Positions 27,540-36,458 of a DNA stretch of 64,000 nucleotides are shown piece after piece. The position numbers and the translations under genes were made by a program. The stretch lies in assembly GCF_042657185.1 (NCBI RefSeq), contig NZ_JBHSNN010000049.1. One strand, written 5' to 3'. Below the pieces are notes generated by a model that was given only the letters and a program-made list of their open reading frames with translations, was not told the origin of the DNA and did no database searches. Position 1 is the first letter of the stretch. Each line of letters opens with the position of its first letter. The DNA is from Ureibacillus thermophilus (GTDB lineage: Bacteria; Bacillota; Bacilli; Bacillales_A; Planococcaceae).

Positions 27540-27842
27540 AAGGCTGGGACATAAACCAAAAATTATAGCGGTAGCTGAAAGAGTTTTGATAAAAAATTGA
27601 TTGGAGTGACGGGGCGAGTTCCTGTCGCGCACGCTTAGTCGCAAAGCGGAGCAAGCTCAAGGAAGTAAATTCAAAGCTTTCCTGCGACGAGCCCTCTCGA
27701 GACCACGAGGAGCGAAGGGATGACTCAGAGGCGGGCCTGCGGAAAGCGTCCCCAGAACGGAAATCAATTTTTAATAACATATCAAAAAATCATCATTTTC
27801 TCTTTGGAGAAAATGATGATTTTTTAGATTGTCCAAACCTCT
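27540..27842 (+). repeat. Dispersed repeat family A, copy 2
   Basis: About 303 bp, nearly the same as 5786-6105, starting AGGCTGGGACATAAACC and ending with the AATCATCATTTTCTC hairpin and TGTCCAAACCTC. It begins 10 bp after the ftsH stop, in the same orientation as the gene. Confidence 0.85.
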
Positions 27843-27887
27843 TTTTCTTTATATTTAATTTAAAGATAGCAGAAATAGTGAAAAGAA

Positions 27888-27925
27888 AAAACCTGCTTTA
27901 CCATATGAAAGGCAAAGCAGGTTTT
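27888..27925 (-). terminator. katA terminator
   Basis: AAACCTGCTTT/AAAGCAGGTTT hairpin. On the reverse strand it is followed by a T-run. Confidence 0.85.
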
Positions 27926-27990
27926 GAGTATCAATAAATAGTAGATTTGTAAGCGATTAAGAATAGGTTCTTGGAACAGCCAAGTCAATT

Positions 27991-29481
27991 TTATTTAACA
28001 TATGGGTTTGATAAATCCATACCGTCTAATGATAAACCTAAAGCTTTGGCAACACCTTCACCATAAGCAGGATCTGCTAAGTAGCAGTGCAAGATGTGGC
28101 GGCGTTTAATAAATTCTTCAACCCCTTCCATATTGCGGGCAGTGTTTTCGAATAGGCGTTGTTGTTCTTCAGCCGTCATTAAACGGAACAGTTTACCAGG
28201 TTGTTCAAAGTAGTTGTTGTCGTCTTCTCGGAAGTCATAAATATCTGCATCGCCTTCAAGCGCTAATGGCGGCTCTTTTAAATCTAGGTTATGCTGCCAT
28301 TCGCCGTAGCTATTTGGTTCATAGCTTAATGTACTTCCTAAGTTGCCATCGAAACGCATTGCTCCATCGCGGTGGAATGAGCGGAATGGACATTTAGGTG
28401 CGTTAATTGGTAGCAAATAATGGTTTACACCTAAGCGGTAACGTTGCGCGTCCGCATATGCGAAAATACGGGCTTGAAGCATGCGGTCTGGCGAATAGCC
28501 GATGCCAGGCACGATGTTGGATGGCGAGAATGCAGCTTGTTCTACTTCTGCAAAGTAGTTATCAGGGTTTTTATTAAGTTCGATTTCACCAACTTCAATA
28601 AGTGGGAAGTCTTTTTTATACCATACTTTTGTTAAGTCAAATGGGTTATATGGCATTTCTTTTGCTTGTTCTTCTGTCATTACTTGGATGTACATTTTCC
28701 ATTTTGGATAGTCGCCGTTTTCAATGGCGTTATAAAGATCGCGTTGGTGTGAATCTGGGTCTTTACCTCTTACTTCAGCTGCTTCTTGGTCTGTTAAGTT
28801 TTTAATGCCTTGTTGTGTAATGAAGTGGAATTTCACCCACACACGTTCGTTATCTTCGTTAATAAAGCTGTACGTATGTGAACCGAAACCGTGCATATGA
28901 CGGTAGCTTGCTGGGATACCTCGGTCAGACATTGTAATGGTAATTTGGTGCAATGCTTCAGGAAGCAATGTCCAGAAATCCCAGTTGCTATTTGGATTGT
29001 GCATATTTGTACGTGGATCGCGTTTTACCACGTGGTTCAAGTCTGTGAAGTGCAATGGATCACGGAAGAAGAATACAGGTGTGTTGTTGCCGACTAAGTC
29101 CCAGTTTCCTTCTTCTGTATAGAATTTAATGGCAAATCCGCGAATATCGCGAACTGCATCCGCATAGCCTCGTTCACCAGCTACTGTTGAGAAACGGATG
29201 AATAGCGGAGTCTTTTTCCCAACTTGTGAGAACATTTTGGCTTTCGTATATTTTGTAATGTCATTCGTCACTGTAAATACACCGTGTGCTCCGGAACCTT
29301 TAGCGTGCATGCGTCGTTCTGGAATCACTTCGCGGTTGAAGTTTGCAAGTTTTTCTATTAACCATACGTCTTGTAATAAAACCGGACCTCTTTTGCCAGC
29401 TGTCATGGAATCGTGATTGCTGATTACTGGAGCACCGTTTGCTTTTGTAAATTGTTGGCGTTTATTAAGATTGTTTGTCAT
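27991..29481 (-). CDS. katA: Catalase, monofunctional heme type
   Basis: Clade 3-like catalase of 496 residues that splits hydrogen peroxide in the cytosol. The distal histidine lies in RRMHAKGSGAHG, the asparagine in VGNNTPVFFFRDP, and the heme-ligand tyrosine in RIFAYADAQRYRLG. Length agrees with B. subtilis KatA (483). AGGAGGG precedes the ATG. A promoter and a PerR-box-like site lie upstream (29518-29566), so induction by peroxide through PerR is likely. Confidence 0.96.
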   Translation of the reverse strand: MTNNLNKRQQFTKANGAPVISNHDSMTAGKRGPVLLQDVWLIEKLANFNREVIPERRMHAKGSGAHGVFTVTNDITKYTKAKMFSQVGKKTPLFIRFSTVAGERGYADAVRDIRGFAIKFYTEEGNWDLVGNNTPVFFFRDPLHFTDLNHVVKRDPRTNMHNPNSNWDFWTLLPEALHQITITMSDRGIPASYRHMHGFGSHTYSFINEDNERVWVKFHFITQQGIKNLTDQEAAEVRGKDPDSHQRDLYNAIENGDYPKWKMYIQVMTEEQAKEMPYNPFDLTKVWYKKDFPLIEVGEIELNKNPDNYFAEVEQAAFSPSNIVPGIGYSPDRMLQARIFAYADAQRYRLGVNHYLLPINAPKCPFRSFHRDGAMRFDGNLGSTLSYEPNSYGEWQHNLDLKEPPLALEGDADIYDFREDDNNYFEQPGKLFRLMTAEEQQRLFENTARNMEGVEEFIKRRHILHCYLADPAYGEGVAKALGLSLDGMDLSNPYVK

Positions 29482-29517
29482 CTTTTAACCCTCCTCATTT
29501 GTTCTTGCTTGATTCAT

Positions 29518-29566
29518 AATATAACATGTATAAATTAAAATGTCTACTAAATTAGAATTATTATTT
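29518..29566 (-). promoter_or_regulatory. katA promoter with PerR-box-like operator
   Basis: On the reverse strand, a -35 TAGACA (29541-29546) and a -10 TATATT (29518-29523) are 17 bp apart. Directly upstream, 29552-29566 matches the PerR box TTATAATNATTATAA at 12 of the 14 defined positions (the N is free). The layout fits repression of katA by PerR until peroxide is present. Confidence 0.75.
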
Positions 29567-29733
29567 TTAAGAATTTTTTACAAAAATATTAATATCTTTT
29601 TTAGATTGAAGAATTCTTGAAATTTTCTTTGAAAGTGTGTGAAATCAATCGTCCATTACGAATATTTCCATAGTGCTAATCTTTTTTAGAAGAAGATAAT
29701 TGAAAATTTAGTAATATAAATGATAATAAAATA

Positions 29734-29759
29734 GGGTGTCATCAATAAGATGAACACCC
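29734..29759 (-). terminator. Terminator behind the Mrr-like gene
   Basis: GGGTGT(T)CATC/GATGACACCC hairpin followed on the reverse strand by TATTTTATT. Confidence 0.65.
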
Positions 29760-29760
29760 A

Positions 29761-30315
29761 TTATTTGGAATCTAAAATAATTTCAATTAATTCATCCCGG
29801 TCGATTAAGTATACATCGTTGGATTCCGCAAGTTTTTGTGCTTGTTTTGTAAAGTAGCTGTTTGTCACAACCCATGCTTCTGTCGCATCATACATTTTTA
29901 AAGCTCCTATTACTTCTTGAACGGCTTTGACGCCTACTGTACCGGAATACCTTTTCGCCTGTACGGCAATCGTATTTTCCCGATCTTCTAAAATCAGGTC
30001 GGCTCCATAATCGCCGGAAGTTTTTGTATAACGTACTTTAAAGCCTCGTTTTTTAAAAAGCATGCCTAAGTATTCTTCAAATTCTTCTCCTGTCATTTCA
30101 TCTATTTGTTTTATACCCGCTTTTCTCAACTGTAAAACCCGTCTCATTTTCCACCATATTTTAATCATAAGGAAAGAAAGTATAAAAACCCCTAAAGTGA
30201 TCAACATACCTTCCAAAGTTCTCGTATAGTACCAGCCAAAATAAGCGACAATGATAAGAAGAAGCCGGAATAAATTACGGCTGAATTTCTTTTTCTTTTT
30301 CGTTTTTTTTGCCAA
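29761..30315 (-). CDS. Membrane-anchored Mrr-type endonuclease-fold protein
   Basis: The protein has 184 residues. A very basic N-terminus (KKTKKKKKF) precedes two transmembrane helices at about 15-30 and 33-50. Residues 75-180 form a restriction-endonuclease-like Mrr_cat domain: FEEYLGMLFKKRGF, then GDYGADLILE with the catalytic aspartate and IAVQAKRY with the QxK pair. Such proteins are common in Bacillales and their role is unclear. A membrane-bound DNA-processing or defence function is conceivable. There is no methylase partner nearby. Confidence 0.83.
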   Translation of the reverse strand: MAKKTKKKKKFSRNLFRLLLIIVAYFGWYYTRTLEGMLITLGVFILSFLMIKIWWKMRRVLQLRKAGIKQIDEMTGEEFEEYLGMLFKKRGFKVRYTKTSGDYGADLILEDRENTIAVQAKRYSGTVGVKAVQEVIGALKMYDATEAWVVTNSYFTKQAQKLAESNDVYLIDRDELIEIILDSK

Positions 30316-30386
30316 TTCCTTTAACCCCTTACTATACTAGTTCAACACTTATAGTATCATAAAAAGGGTACGTATGTTTGTTTTAG

Positions 30387-31586
30387 TTAGATATAGCGTT
30401 CTTTTGCACTGATGAAAGAAAAAACAAATAAAATAAGAGAAGTTGCGATAAAAATCATGTTTGGCACCGCCCAGCTGCCTGTTAATTCTTGAATGAAACC
30501 AAAAAGTACAGGGCCGACTGCGGAAATTAAATAGCCGAAAGATTGAGCGAATCCGGAAATTTCAGAAGCTTCATAAGCATTTCTTGTACGCAATGTAAAG
30601 AGCATTAATACCAGTCCAAAGGAAGAACCTGATGCAAATCCTAATAAAATCATCCAAAGCACTGCGCCGCTGGTCCATTCAAAGAACAGTCCACCGAAGC
30701 CGATGAGGTAACAAAAAGTAAAGAAATAGACAATGGGTCTTTGAGATGACAATTTTTCGGCTACTATTGGAATGAAAAACGTCATTGGCATTTGGGATAG
30801 TTGAAAAATAGATGTCATGAAACCGGCTTTTTCTAAACTGAATCCTTGCGACACTAAGATTTCTGGAATCCAAGCAGTGGAGCAGTAAAATAATAAAGAC
30901 TGCATCCCCATAACAATGGCAATTGCCCATGCGAGAGAAGACTGCCAAATTTTCTTCCCGCCTGTTTGTTCATGAGCGGAATGGAATTGTTCTACTCGTT
31001 CACCGCGAAGTATAGGAATCCATGCAATCATCGTAAGCAAACCGAAAATTACGGTGCATCCGAGGGCGCCTTGCCATCCGGTACGCTCTGCAATGGGTTG
31101 GCTAAAGGCAAGGGATGCTGCTGCTGAAATATTCATCGCCACCGTATAGATGCCTGTCAATAGGCCTACCTGATATGGATATTTTGCTTTAAAAAAGCTA
31201 GGGAACAATACGTTTCCAAACGAAATCGCGACACCGATCAACACCGTGCCGAAAATTAATAAAGTAATGTTGCCGGCTGATCTTATAAGAATCCCGACAG
31301 ATAAAAGAATAAGTGAATAAAAAAGCGTAAATTCCATACCGAATTTGCGTGAAATCTTTGGTGCAATGGGAGAAACAATAGCAAAGGCAAGAAGGGGAAT
31401 GGTTGTTAAAAAACCTGCTGTTGTATTTGAAATACCTAAATCTTCACGGATATACGAAATAATCGTTCCTACACCTGTGAGGGGCGTTCTTACGGTTGTT
31501 GCAAAAAAAATAATCGCTACGAAAAAAAGAAAAGTTCCAAAAGTAAATTGAAGTTTTTTTGCATGGTATTTCCGTTCAGTTTTCAT
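30387..31586 (-). CDS. MFS transporter, CynX/NimT type
   Basis: About 399 residues with 12 hydrophobic segments. The sequence resembles the cyanate/nitroimidazole transporter group (TTVRTPLTGVGTIISYIRED after the first helix, and GLLTGIYTVAMN). I start at ATG 31586, behind TTGGGGGTC, rather than the longer frame from 31607. Divergent from an amino-acid permease. Substrate unknown. Confidence 0.82.
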   Translation of the reverse strand: MKTERKYHAKKLQFTFGTFLFFVAIIFFATTVRTPLTGVGTIISYIREDLGISNTTAGFLTTIPLLAFAIVSPIAPKISRKFGMEFTLFYSLILLSVGILIRSAGNITLLIFGTVLIGVAISFGNVLFPSFFKAKYPYQVGLLTGIYTVAMNISAAASLAFSQPIAERTGWQGALGCTVIFGLLTMIAWIPILRGERVEQFHSAHEQTGGKKIWQSSLAWAIAIVMGMQSLLFYCSTAWIPEILVSQGFSLEKAGFMTSIFQLSQMPMTFFIPIVAEKLSSQRPIVYFFTFCYLIGFGGLFFEWTSGAVLWMILLGFASGSSFGLVLMLFTLRTRNAYEASEISGFAQSFGYLISAVGPVLFGFIQELTGSWAVPNMIFIATSLILFVFSFISAKERYI

Positions 31587-31761
31587 AATAGACCCCCAAC
31601 AATTCAAATTGGCGAAAATAATGTTATATTTATAAAGTACCTTTTTAAAGAAGGTTCAAAAATAATAATACATTTGAATTGTAAAATTTTATAGATGAAT
31701 GCTTGTTAAATATAGGCGAAAAATGTGTAGATGGAGTAATGGATTTAAAGGAGATTTTTTT

Positions 31762-33201
31762 ATGAAAGAAAATGAAAAACAACTGAGACGTAGCTTAAAA
31801 AGCCGACATATCACCATGATTAGTTTAGGAGGTACGATTGGCACAGGATTATTTCTTGCCAGCGGAGCTTCCGTCGCTCAAGCGGGGCCGGGTGGGGCGC
31901 TGCTAGCGTATGCGCTTATTGGCATGATGGTTTATTTCCTCATGACAAGTTTAGGGGAAATGGCTGCCTATATGCCTTCATCCGGTTCCTTTAGTACATA
32001 TGCGACGAACTTTGTGGATCCTGCCTTTGGATTTGCGATGGGATGGAATTATTGGTATAACTGGGCAATTACTATTGCAGCCGAAATTTCAGCGGTTAAT
32101 TTAATTATGAAATATTGGTTCCCTGATAGTCCGTCCGCTCTTTGGACAATCCTTTTTATTGCTGTCGTTTTGACCTTCAATCTTTTATCTGTAAATGCGT
32201 ATGGCGAAAGTGAATATTGGTTTGCCATGATTAAAGTAGCAACGGTTATCATCTTTATTATCGTGTCCTATTTAATGGTATTCGGAATTATTGGGGGGGA
32301 ACAAATCGGTTTTACTAACTTCTTTATTGGCGATGCACCGTTTAACGGTGGATTTCTCGCCATCTTTGGGATATTTTTAGCCGCAGGATTTTCCTTTCAA
32401 GGAACGGAATTGTTAGGAATTACTGCAGGGGAAACGGAAGATCCTGGAAAAAATATTCCAAAAGCTGTACGTTCTGTTTTCTGGCGCATCTTGCTGTTCT
32501 ATATTTTAGCAATTCTTGCCATCGGTCTTTTAGTTCCATATACAGATTCGCGGCTGTTATCTGAAGATGTTGCTGTATCCCCATTTACTTTAGTATTTGA
32601 TAAATTGGGAATCGCTTTTGCTGCATCCATTATGAATGCCATTATTCTAACAGCGATGCTTTCTGCCGGGAATTCAGGTTTATATGCTTCATCCCGCATG
32701 TTATGGCAGCTTGCGGTGGATGGAAAAGCACCGAAAATGTTTACAAAATTAAATCGCCGCGGGGTGCCGATTTATGCTCTGCTTGCAACTCTTGCTATTG
32801 GATGTTTAGCATTTTTATCATCCTTTTTTGGTGATGGTATTGTATATATTTGGCTATTGAATGCTTCCGGATTATCCGGCTTTATTGCATGGGTAGGGAT
32901 TGCCATCAGCCATTACCGCTTCCGAAAAGCTTACATTAAGCAGGGAAGAGACTTAAAAGATTTGCCTTATAAAGCGCCGATATATCCTTTTGGCTCCTTG
33001 TTTGCATTGATTTTATGTTTAATCGTCATCATTGGACAAAATTATCAAGCCTTTATCGGCACAATTGATTGGCATGGCATCGCAGTTTCCTATATTGGGC
33101 TTCCTTTGTTTATCATGTTGTGGCTAGGGTATAAAATAAAACATAAAACAAAAATCATCCCACTTGAAGAATGCAATTTAGATGTAGAAAAACATAAGTA
33201 A
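31762..33201 (+). CDS. Amino-acid permease (APC superfamily, LysP-like)
   Basis: About 479 residues with 12 transmembrane helices. The first helix carries ISLGGTIGTGLFLASG, the substrate-site motif, followed by SLGEMAAYMPSSGSF. FQGTELLGITAGETEDP is typical of the AAT family, which includes LysP and related permeases. I start at ATG 31762, 7 bp after AAAGGAG. A longer frame from 31699 has no ribosome site. No lysine riboswitch was seen in the leader. Proton-coupled uptake of an amino acid is expected, but the exact one is open. Confidence 0.88.
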   Translation: MKENEKQLRRSLKSRHITMISLGGTIGTGLFLASGASVAQAGPGGALLAYALIGMMVYFLMTSLGEMAAYMPSSGSFSTYATNFVDPAFGFAMGWNYWYNWAITIAAEISAVNLIMKYWFPDSPSALWTILFIAVVLTFNLLSVNAYGESEYWFAMIKVATVIIFIIVSYLMVFGIIGGEQIGFTNFFIGDAPFNGGFLAIFGIFLAAGFSFQGTELLGITAGETEDPGKNIPKAVRSVFWRILLFYILAILAIGLLVPYTDSRLLSEDVAVSPFTLVFDKLGIAFAASIMNAIILTAMLSAGNSGLYASSRMLWQLAVDGKAPKMFTKLNRRGVPIYALLATLAIGCLAFLSSFFGDGIVYIWLLNASGLSGFIAWVGIAISHYRFRKAYIKQGRDLKDLPYKAPIYPFGSLFALILCLIVIIGQNYQAFIGTIDWHGIAVSYIGLPLFIMLWLGYKIKHKTKIIPLEECNLDVEKHK

Positions 33202-33289
33202 GTGTTCTTCATCATATAAACTTAAAGATTCTGTTGTTATAATGGGGAAAGAAATGTTTTATAGGACGAAATCGCAAAGGATGGAAAAA

Positions 33290-33979
33290 ATGACAGTTTC
33301 AGTGGGCTTTTTTAAAAAAATACATGAGTGGGTAATTGACGGACAATCCCAAGAAATCAAGTATCGACCGTTTCAAGTAGATGGCAACCCGTACAAGTCA
33401 AAAGTGTTTTTAGTTGGTTTATATCCAGAAACCCTTGCTTATTTTGATGTAGATGAGGCGAAAATATTCGCTGATTCTTTAGTGGACGGGGAATTGTTCG
33501 AACAACTAAATGGCCTTGAAATGATCACGGCTTCAAGGGAATATAAAGGAAGTCTAAATTTTGCTCAATGGATGAAAAAAACATTCAACGAAAACGTTGT
33601 ATTAACAAATGTAAATGGCTTTATAGCAGAAGATTATAAACAATTTAAACAAATGAAAAAGGAAAACCATTTTTGCTATCTTTCTGGAAAGAAATTGTTT
33701 GAACAAGTGCTTTATGAATTCATGCCGGAAGTTCTCATCATTCAAGGTTCAAAAGCTTTCGAGGAGTTTCGTGAAATTTATCAAGACCGGTTGATTCATA
33801 AGGCAAATGCTTTTGAAACCGGCACAGTGCAGGAGTTGGAGAAATTAGGGGCAATTGGAGAATTTCCTCTTCCAAATGGCGAAACATGCAAAATAGTTGT
33901 ATGTCGAAATATGTCCTATTTTGGAAAAGAAGGGACAGCCTTTGAAGCATTAAAAGAAACGATTGGCCGTTTGTTGTAA
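33290..33979 (+). CDS. Hypothetical protein, possible uracil-DNA-glycosylase-like fold
   Basis: About 229 residues. I do not recognise it with certainty. VFLVGLYPET near the N-terminus and PEVLIIQGSKAFEEF in the second half resemble the two conserved beta-strand ends of UDG-superfamily proteins, but no catalytic motif of a known UDG group is clear. A TATAAT at 33238-33243 lies over the first in-frame ATG (33242), so I take ATG 33290, after AAAGGATGG. Monocistronic between the permease and the guanine riboswitch. Confidence 0.6.
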   Translation: MTVSVGFFKKIHEWVIDGQSQEIKYRPFQVDGNPYKSKVFLVGLYPETLAYFDVDEAKIFADSLVDGELFEQLNGLEMITASREYKGSLNFAQWMKKTFNENVVLTNVNGFIAEDYKQFKQMKKENHFCYLSGKKLFEQVLYEFMPEVLIIQGSKAFEEFREIYQDRLIHKANAFETGTVQELEKLGAIGEFPLPNGETCKIVVCRNMSYFGKEGTAFEALKETIGRLL

Positions 33980-34127
33980 ACTGTTTAAAAAGACTGAAAA
34001 TACGAACAATTAGATGGCCGATTTGGTCGAATTTGCTGTAATTTCCGAATAATAACGACTTTTTTCATATAAAAACCTTGCATTCGACAAATGACGTGTT
34101 TATAATAATAAACATTCATAATGAAAT

Positions 34128-34207
34128 ATTATCGCACTCATATAATCGCGGGAATATGGCTCGCAAGTTTCTACCGACTTACCGTAAATAAGTCGACTAT
34201 GAGGGGA
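34128..34207 (+). ncRNA. Guanine (purine) riboswitch aptamer
   Basis: The purine-riboswitch consensus is clear: P1 arm CACTCATATAATCGCGGG at the 5' side, TTTCTACC, then CCGTAAATA and GACTATGAG. The discriminator base before the UA of the last block is C, which specifies guanine or hypoxanthine rather than adenine. It controls xpt-pbuX. Confidence 0.95.
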
Positions 34208-34261
34208 TAAATAGATTTGTCGAATGTTGTATATATGTACAAGTCTATGTACTTTCGATCC

Positions 34262-34307
34262 ATCGAAAGGCTTATTCCTCATAGGGAAAGTCTTTCGATT
34301 TTTTTAT
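34262..34307 (+). terminator. Riboswitch-controlled terminator
   Basis: ATCGAAAG/CTTTCGAT hairpin and a T-run, about 55 bp after the aptamer and 30 bp before xpt. The standard expression platform: ligand binding should favour this terminator. Confidence 0.88.
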
Positions 34308-34338
34308 TATTAAGGAATGATGAAAGGGAGATTCTTTA

Positions 34339-34911
34339 ATGGATCTGTTAAAAGAAAAAATTGCGAAAGAAGGCAAAGTGCTTTCAGATACTGTGCTGAA
34401 AGTAGATTCTTTTTTGAACCATCAAATTGATCCGCTGTTAATGAAAGAAATTGGAGAAGAATTTGCGAAACGCTTTAATGATGAAGTGATTACAAAGGTC
34501 TTAACCATTGAATCCTCTGGTATTGCACCTGCAACGATGTTAGGGTTAGCAATTGGGGCGCAAGTCGTTTTTGCACGCAAAAAGAAATCTTTGACTCTAT
34601 CCGGTGATTTATATACTTCGCAAGTGTATTCCTTTACAAAAAGAGAAACGAATGAAATATCCGTTTCGAAAGACTTTTTATCTCCAGATGACAATGTCGT
34701 TATTATTGATGATTTTTTAGCAAATGGCGAAGCGGTAAAGGGATTATTGGATATTGCAAAACAAGCCGGATGTAAAGTAGTCGGCGTTGGCATCGTGATT
34801 GAAAAAGGATTCCAAAATGGCGGAAAAATGCTGAGAGAACAAGGCGTCCGGGTGGAATCTTTAGCCATTATCAAGTCTTTAAAAAACAACACGATTGAAT
34901 TTGCTGAATAA
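34339..34911 (+). CDS. xpt: Xanthine phosphoribosyltransferase
   Basis: Salvage enzyme of 190 residues that converts xanthine and PRPP to XMP. The PRPP motif is VVIIDDFLANGEA around residues 120-132, and the opening DLLKEKIAKEGKVL is typical of Xpt. AAAGGGAG precedes the ATG. It is the first gene behind the guanine riboswitch, followed by the permease gene 37 bp after the stop. Confidence 0.95.
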   Translation: MDLLKEKIAKEGKVLSDTVLKVDSFLNHQIDPLLMKEIGEEFAKRFNDEVITKVLTIESSGIAPATMLGLAIGAQVVFARKKKSLTLSGDLYTSQVYSFTKRETNEISVSKDFLSPDDNVVIIDDFLANGEAVKGLLDIAKQAGCKVVGVGIVIEKGFQNGGKMLREQGVRVESLAIIKSLKNNTIEFAE

Positions 34912-34948
34912 TCAATTGTTGAATGACTTTGAGGAGGAACATCATTTC

Positions 34949-36247
34949 ATGACAAATGGAAAAGCTATAACTCTAGGAATACAGCATTTACTTGCTATGT
35001 ATGCAGGTGCGATTTTAGTGCCATTGATTATTGGGGGGTCATTAGGTTTTGATGAGCAGCAAATGACATACTTAGTAGCAATTGACATTATGATGTGCGG
35101 GGTTGCTACATTGCTGCAAGTGATGAGAGGGAAAGTTTTTGGGATTGGATTGCCTGTTGTATTAGGATGTACTTTTACAGCCGTATTCCCGATTATATCA
35201 ATTGGCCAAAGCAAAGGAATCGGCGCCATTTACGGCTCCATCATTGCTTCAGGGCTGATTGTTATCTTTATATCAAGAGTATTCGGAAAGTTAGTAAAAT
35301 TTTTCCCTCCTGTCGTAACAGGTTCTGTTGTAACCATTATTGCGATTTCCCTAGTTCCAGTGGCAATGAATAATATGGGCGGCGGACAAGGGGCTGAAGA
35401 TTTTGCCTCAGCGTCCAACATTGCTTTAGCGATGATAACACTATTCATCATTTTATTGATTTATCGTTTTGCCACAGGTTTTATCCGTTCTATCTCCATA
35501 TTATTAGGATTAGTATTTGGAACAATTGTAGGTATGTTTATGGGGAAAGTGGATTTTTCACCTGTCAAAGAAGCAGGATGGTTTCATATGGTTCAGCCAT
35601 TTTATTTTGGCACACCAACCTTTGATTTAGCTTCCATCATTACGATGACCCTTGTTGCGATGGTGTCATTGGTGGAATCTAGTGGCGTATATTTTGCATT
35701 AGGGGATATTGAGAAAAAGCAGATTTCGGCAGAAGATTTAGCCCGCGGTTATCGTTCAGAAGGATTGGCATCCATTATCGGAGGAATTTTTAACGCCTTT
35801 CCATATACAACCTTCTCCCAAAATGTGGGACTTATCAAAATGACAGGGGTTAAGGAAAGAAAAATCATCGTTATTACGGGCGTTATGTTAGTTGCATTAG
35901 GCTTTTTACCAAAAATTGCAGCGCTCACAACCATTATTCCAACATCAGTTTTAGGCGGCGCCATGCTTGCCATGTTTGGAATGGTATTGACGCAAGGAAT
36001 TACGATGCTGGCTCCTGAAATTTTAAAATCGCCGGAAAATACAATGATTGTTGCAATTTCAGTTGCTCTTGGAGCGGGGGTCGCTTTTGTTCCTAATATT
36101 TTCGAAGTATTGCCAGAGAGCTTATCCATTTTAACATCCAATGGAATTGTGTGCGGTTCTTTATCTGCCATCGTGTTAAACATTTTATTTAATATGGTTG
36201 GTCCGAAAAAAGTGAAGGCAGTGGCCGCAGCAACGGTAGAAAAATAA
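34949..36247 (+). CDS. pbuX: Xanthine permease (NCS2 family)
   Basis: Nucleobase permease of 432 residues with about 14 helices. The start has LGIQHLLAMYAGAILVPLI and the core LVESSGVYFALGDI and NAFPYTTFSQNVGLI, all standard NCS2 motifs. I start at ATG 34949, behind GAGGAGG; a longer frame from 34895 overlaps xpt. Takes up xanthine for Xpt. A family B repeat begins about 5-10 bp after the stop and supplies the terminator. Confidence 0.94.
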   Translation: MTNGKAITLGIQHLLAMYAGAILVPLIIGGSLGFDEQQMTYLVAIDIMMCGVATLLQVMRGKVFGIGLPVVLGCTFTAVFPIISIGQSKGIGAIYGSIIASGLIVIFISRVFGKLVKFFPPVVTGSVVTIIAISLVPVAMNNMGGGQGAEDFASASNIALAMITLFIILLIYRFATGFIRSISILLGLVFGTIVGMFMGKVDFSPVKEAGWFHMVQPFYFGTPTFDLASIITMTLVAMVSLVESSGVYFALGDIEKKQISAEDLARGYRSEGLASIIGGIFNAFPYTTFSQNVGLIKMTGVKERKIIVITGVMLVALGFLPKIAALTTIIPTSVLGGAMLAMFGMVLTQGITMLAPEILKSPENTMIVAISVALGAGVAFVPNIFEVLPESLSILTSNGIVCGSLSAIVLNILFNMVGPKKVKAVAAATVEK

Positions 36248-36253
36248 AGAAAA

Positions 36254-36439
36254 AGGGGCTATCCAGAAAGTCGAACACTTTCTGAACAACCTTACTTCTT
36301 ATAGTAATATTCTTTTAAAAACTTTCCCTGCGGTGGTCACACAAACGCGCCTCCTCGTCGCAATTTATCTGCGGCAAAACTCTAGCGACAGCCGCAAAGG
36401 GGCGTCTTGAAATGACTTTTCAGACGCCTCCCCTTTTTT
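36254..36439 (+). repeat. Dispersed repeat family B, copy 1
   Basis: About 185 bp. It opens with a GGCTATCCAGAAAGT/ACTTTCTGAACAACC hairpin, then CCTGCGGTGGTC, CGCGCCTCCTCGTCGC, a GCGGC/GCCGC hairpin, and ends in a strong terminator (36399-36439, GGCGTCT/AGACGCC plus CCCC and T-run). Other copies are at 49293-49475 and 57408-57582. Confidence 0.85.
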
Positions 36440-36458
36440 ATGGGGTTATGCCCGGGAT

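Noticed and set aside
29761..30315. Defence island around the Mrr-like protein
   Set aside because: Neighbours are katA and an MFS transporter; no methyltransferase, helicase, toxin or phage gene is adjacent.
34422..34892. 156-codon frame on the reverse strand of xpt
   Set aside because: Shadow of xpt; no ribosome site and xpt is unambiguous.
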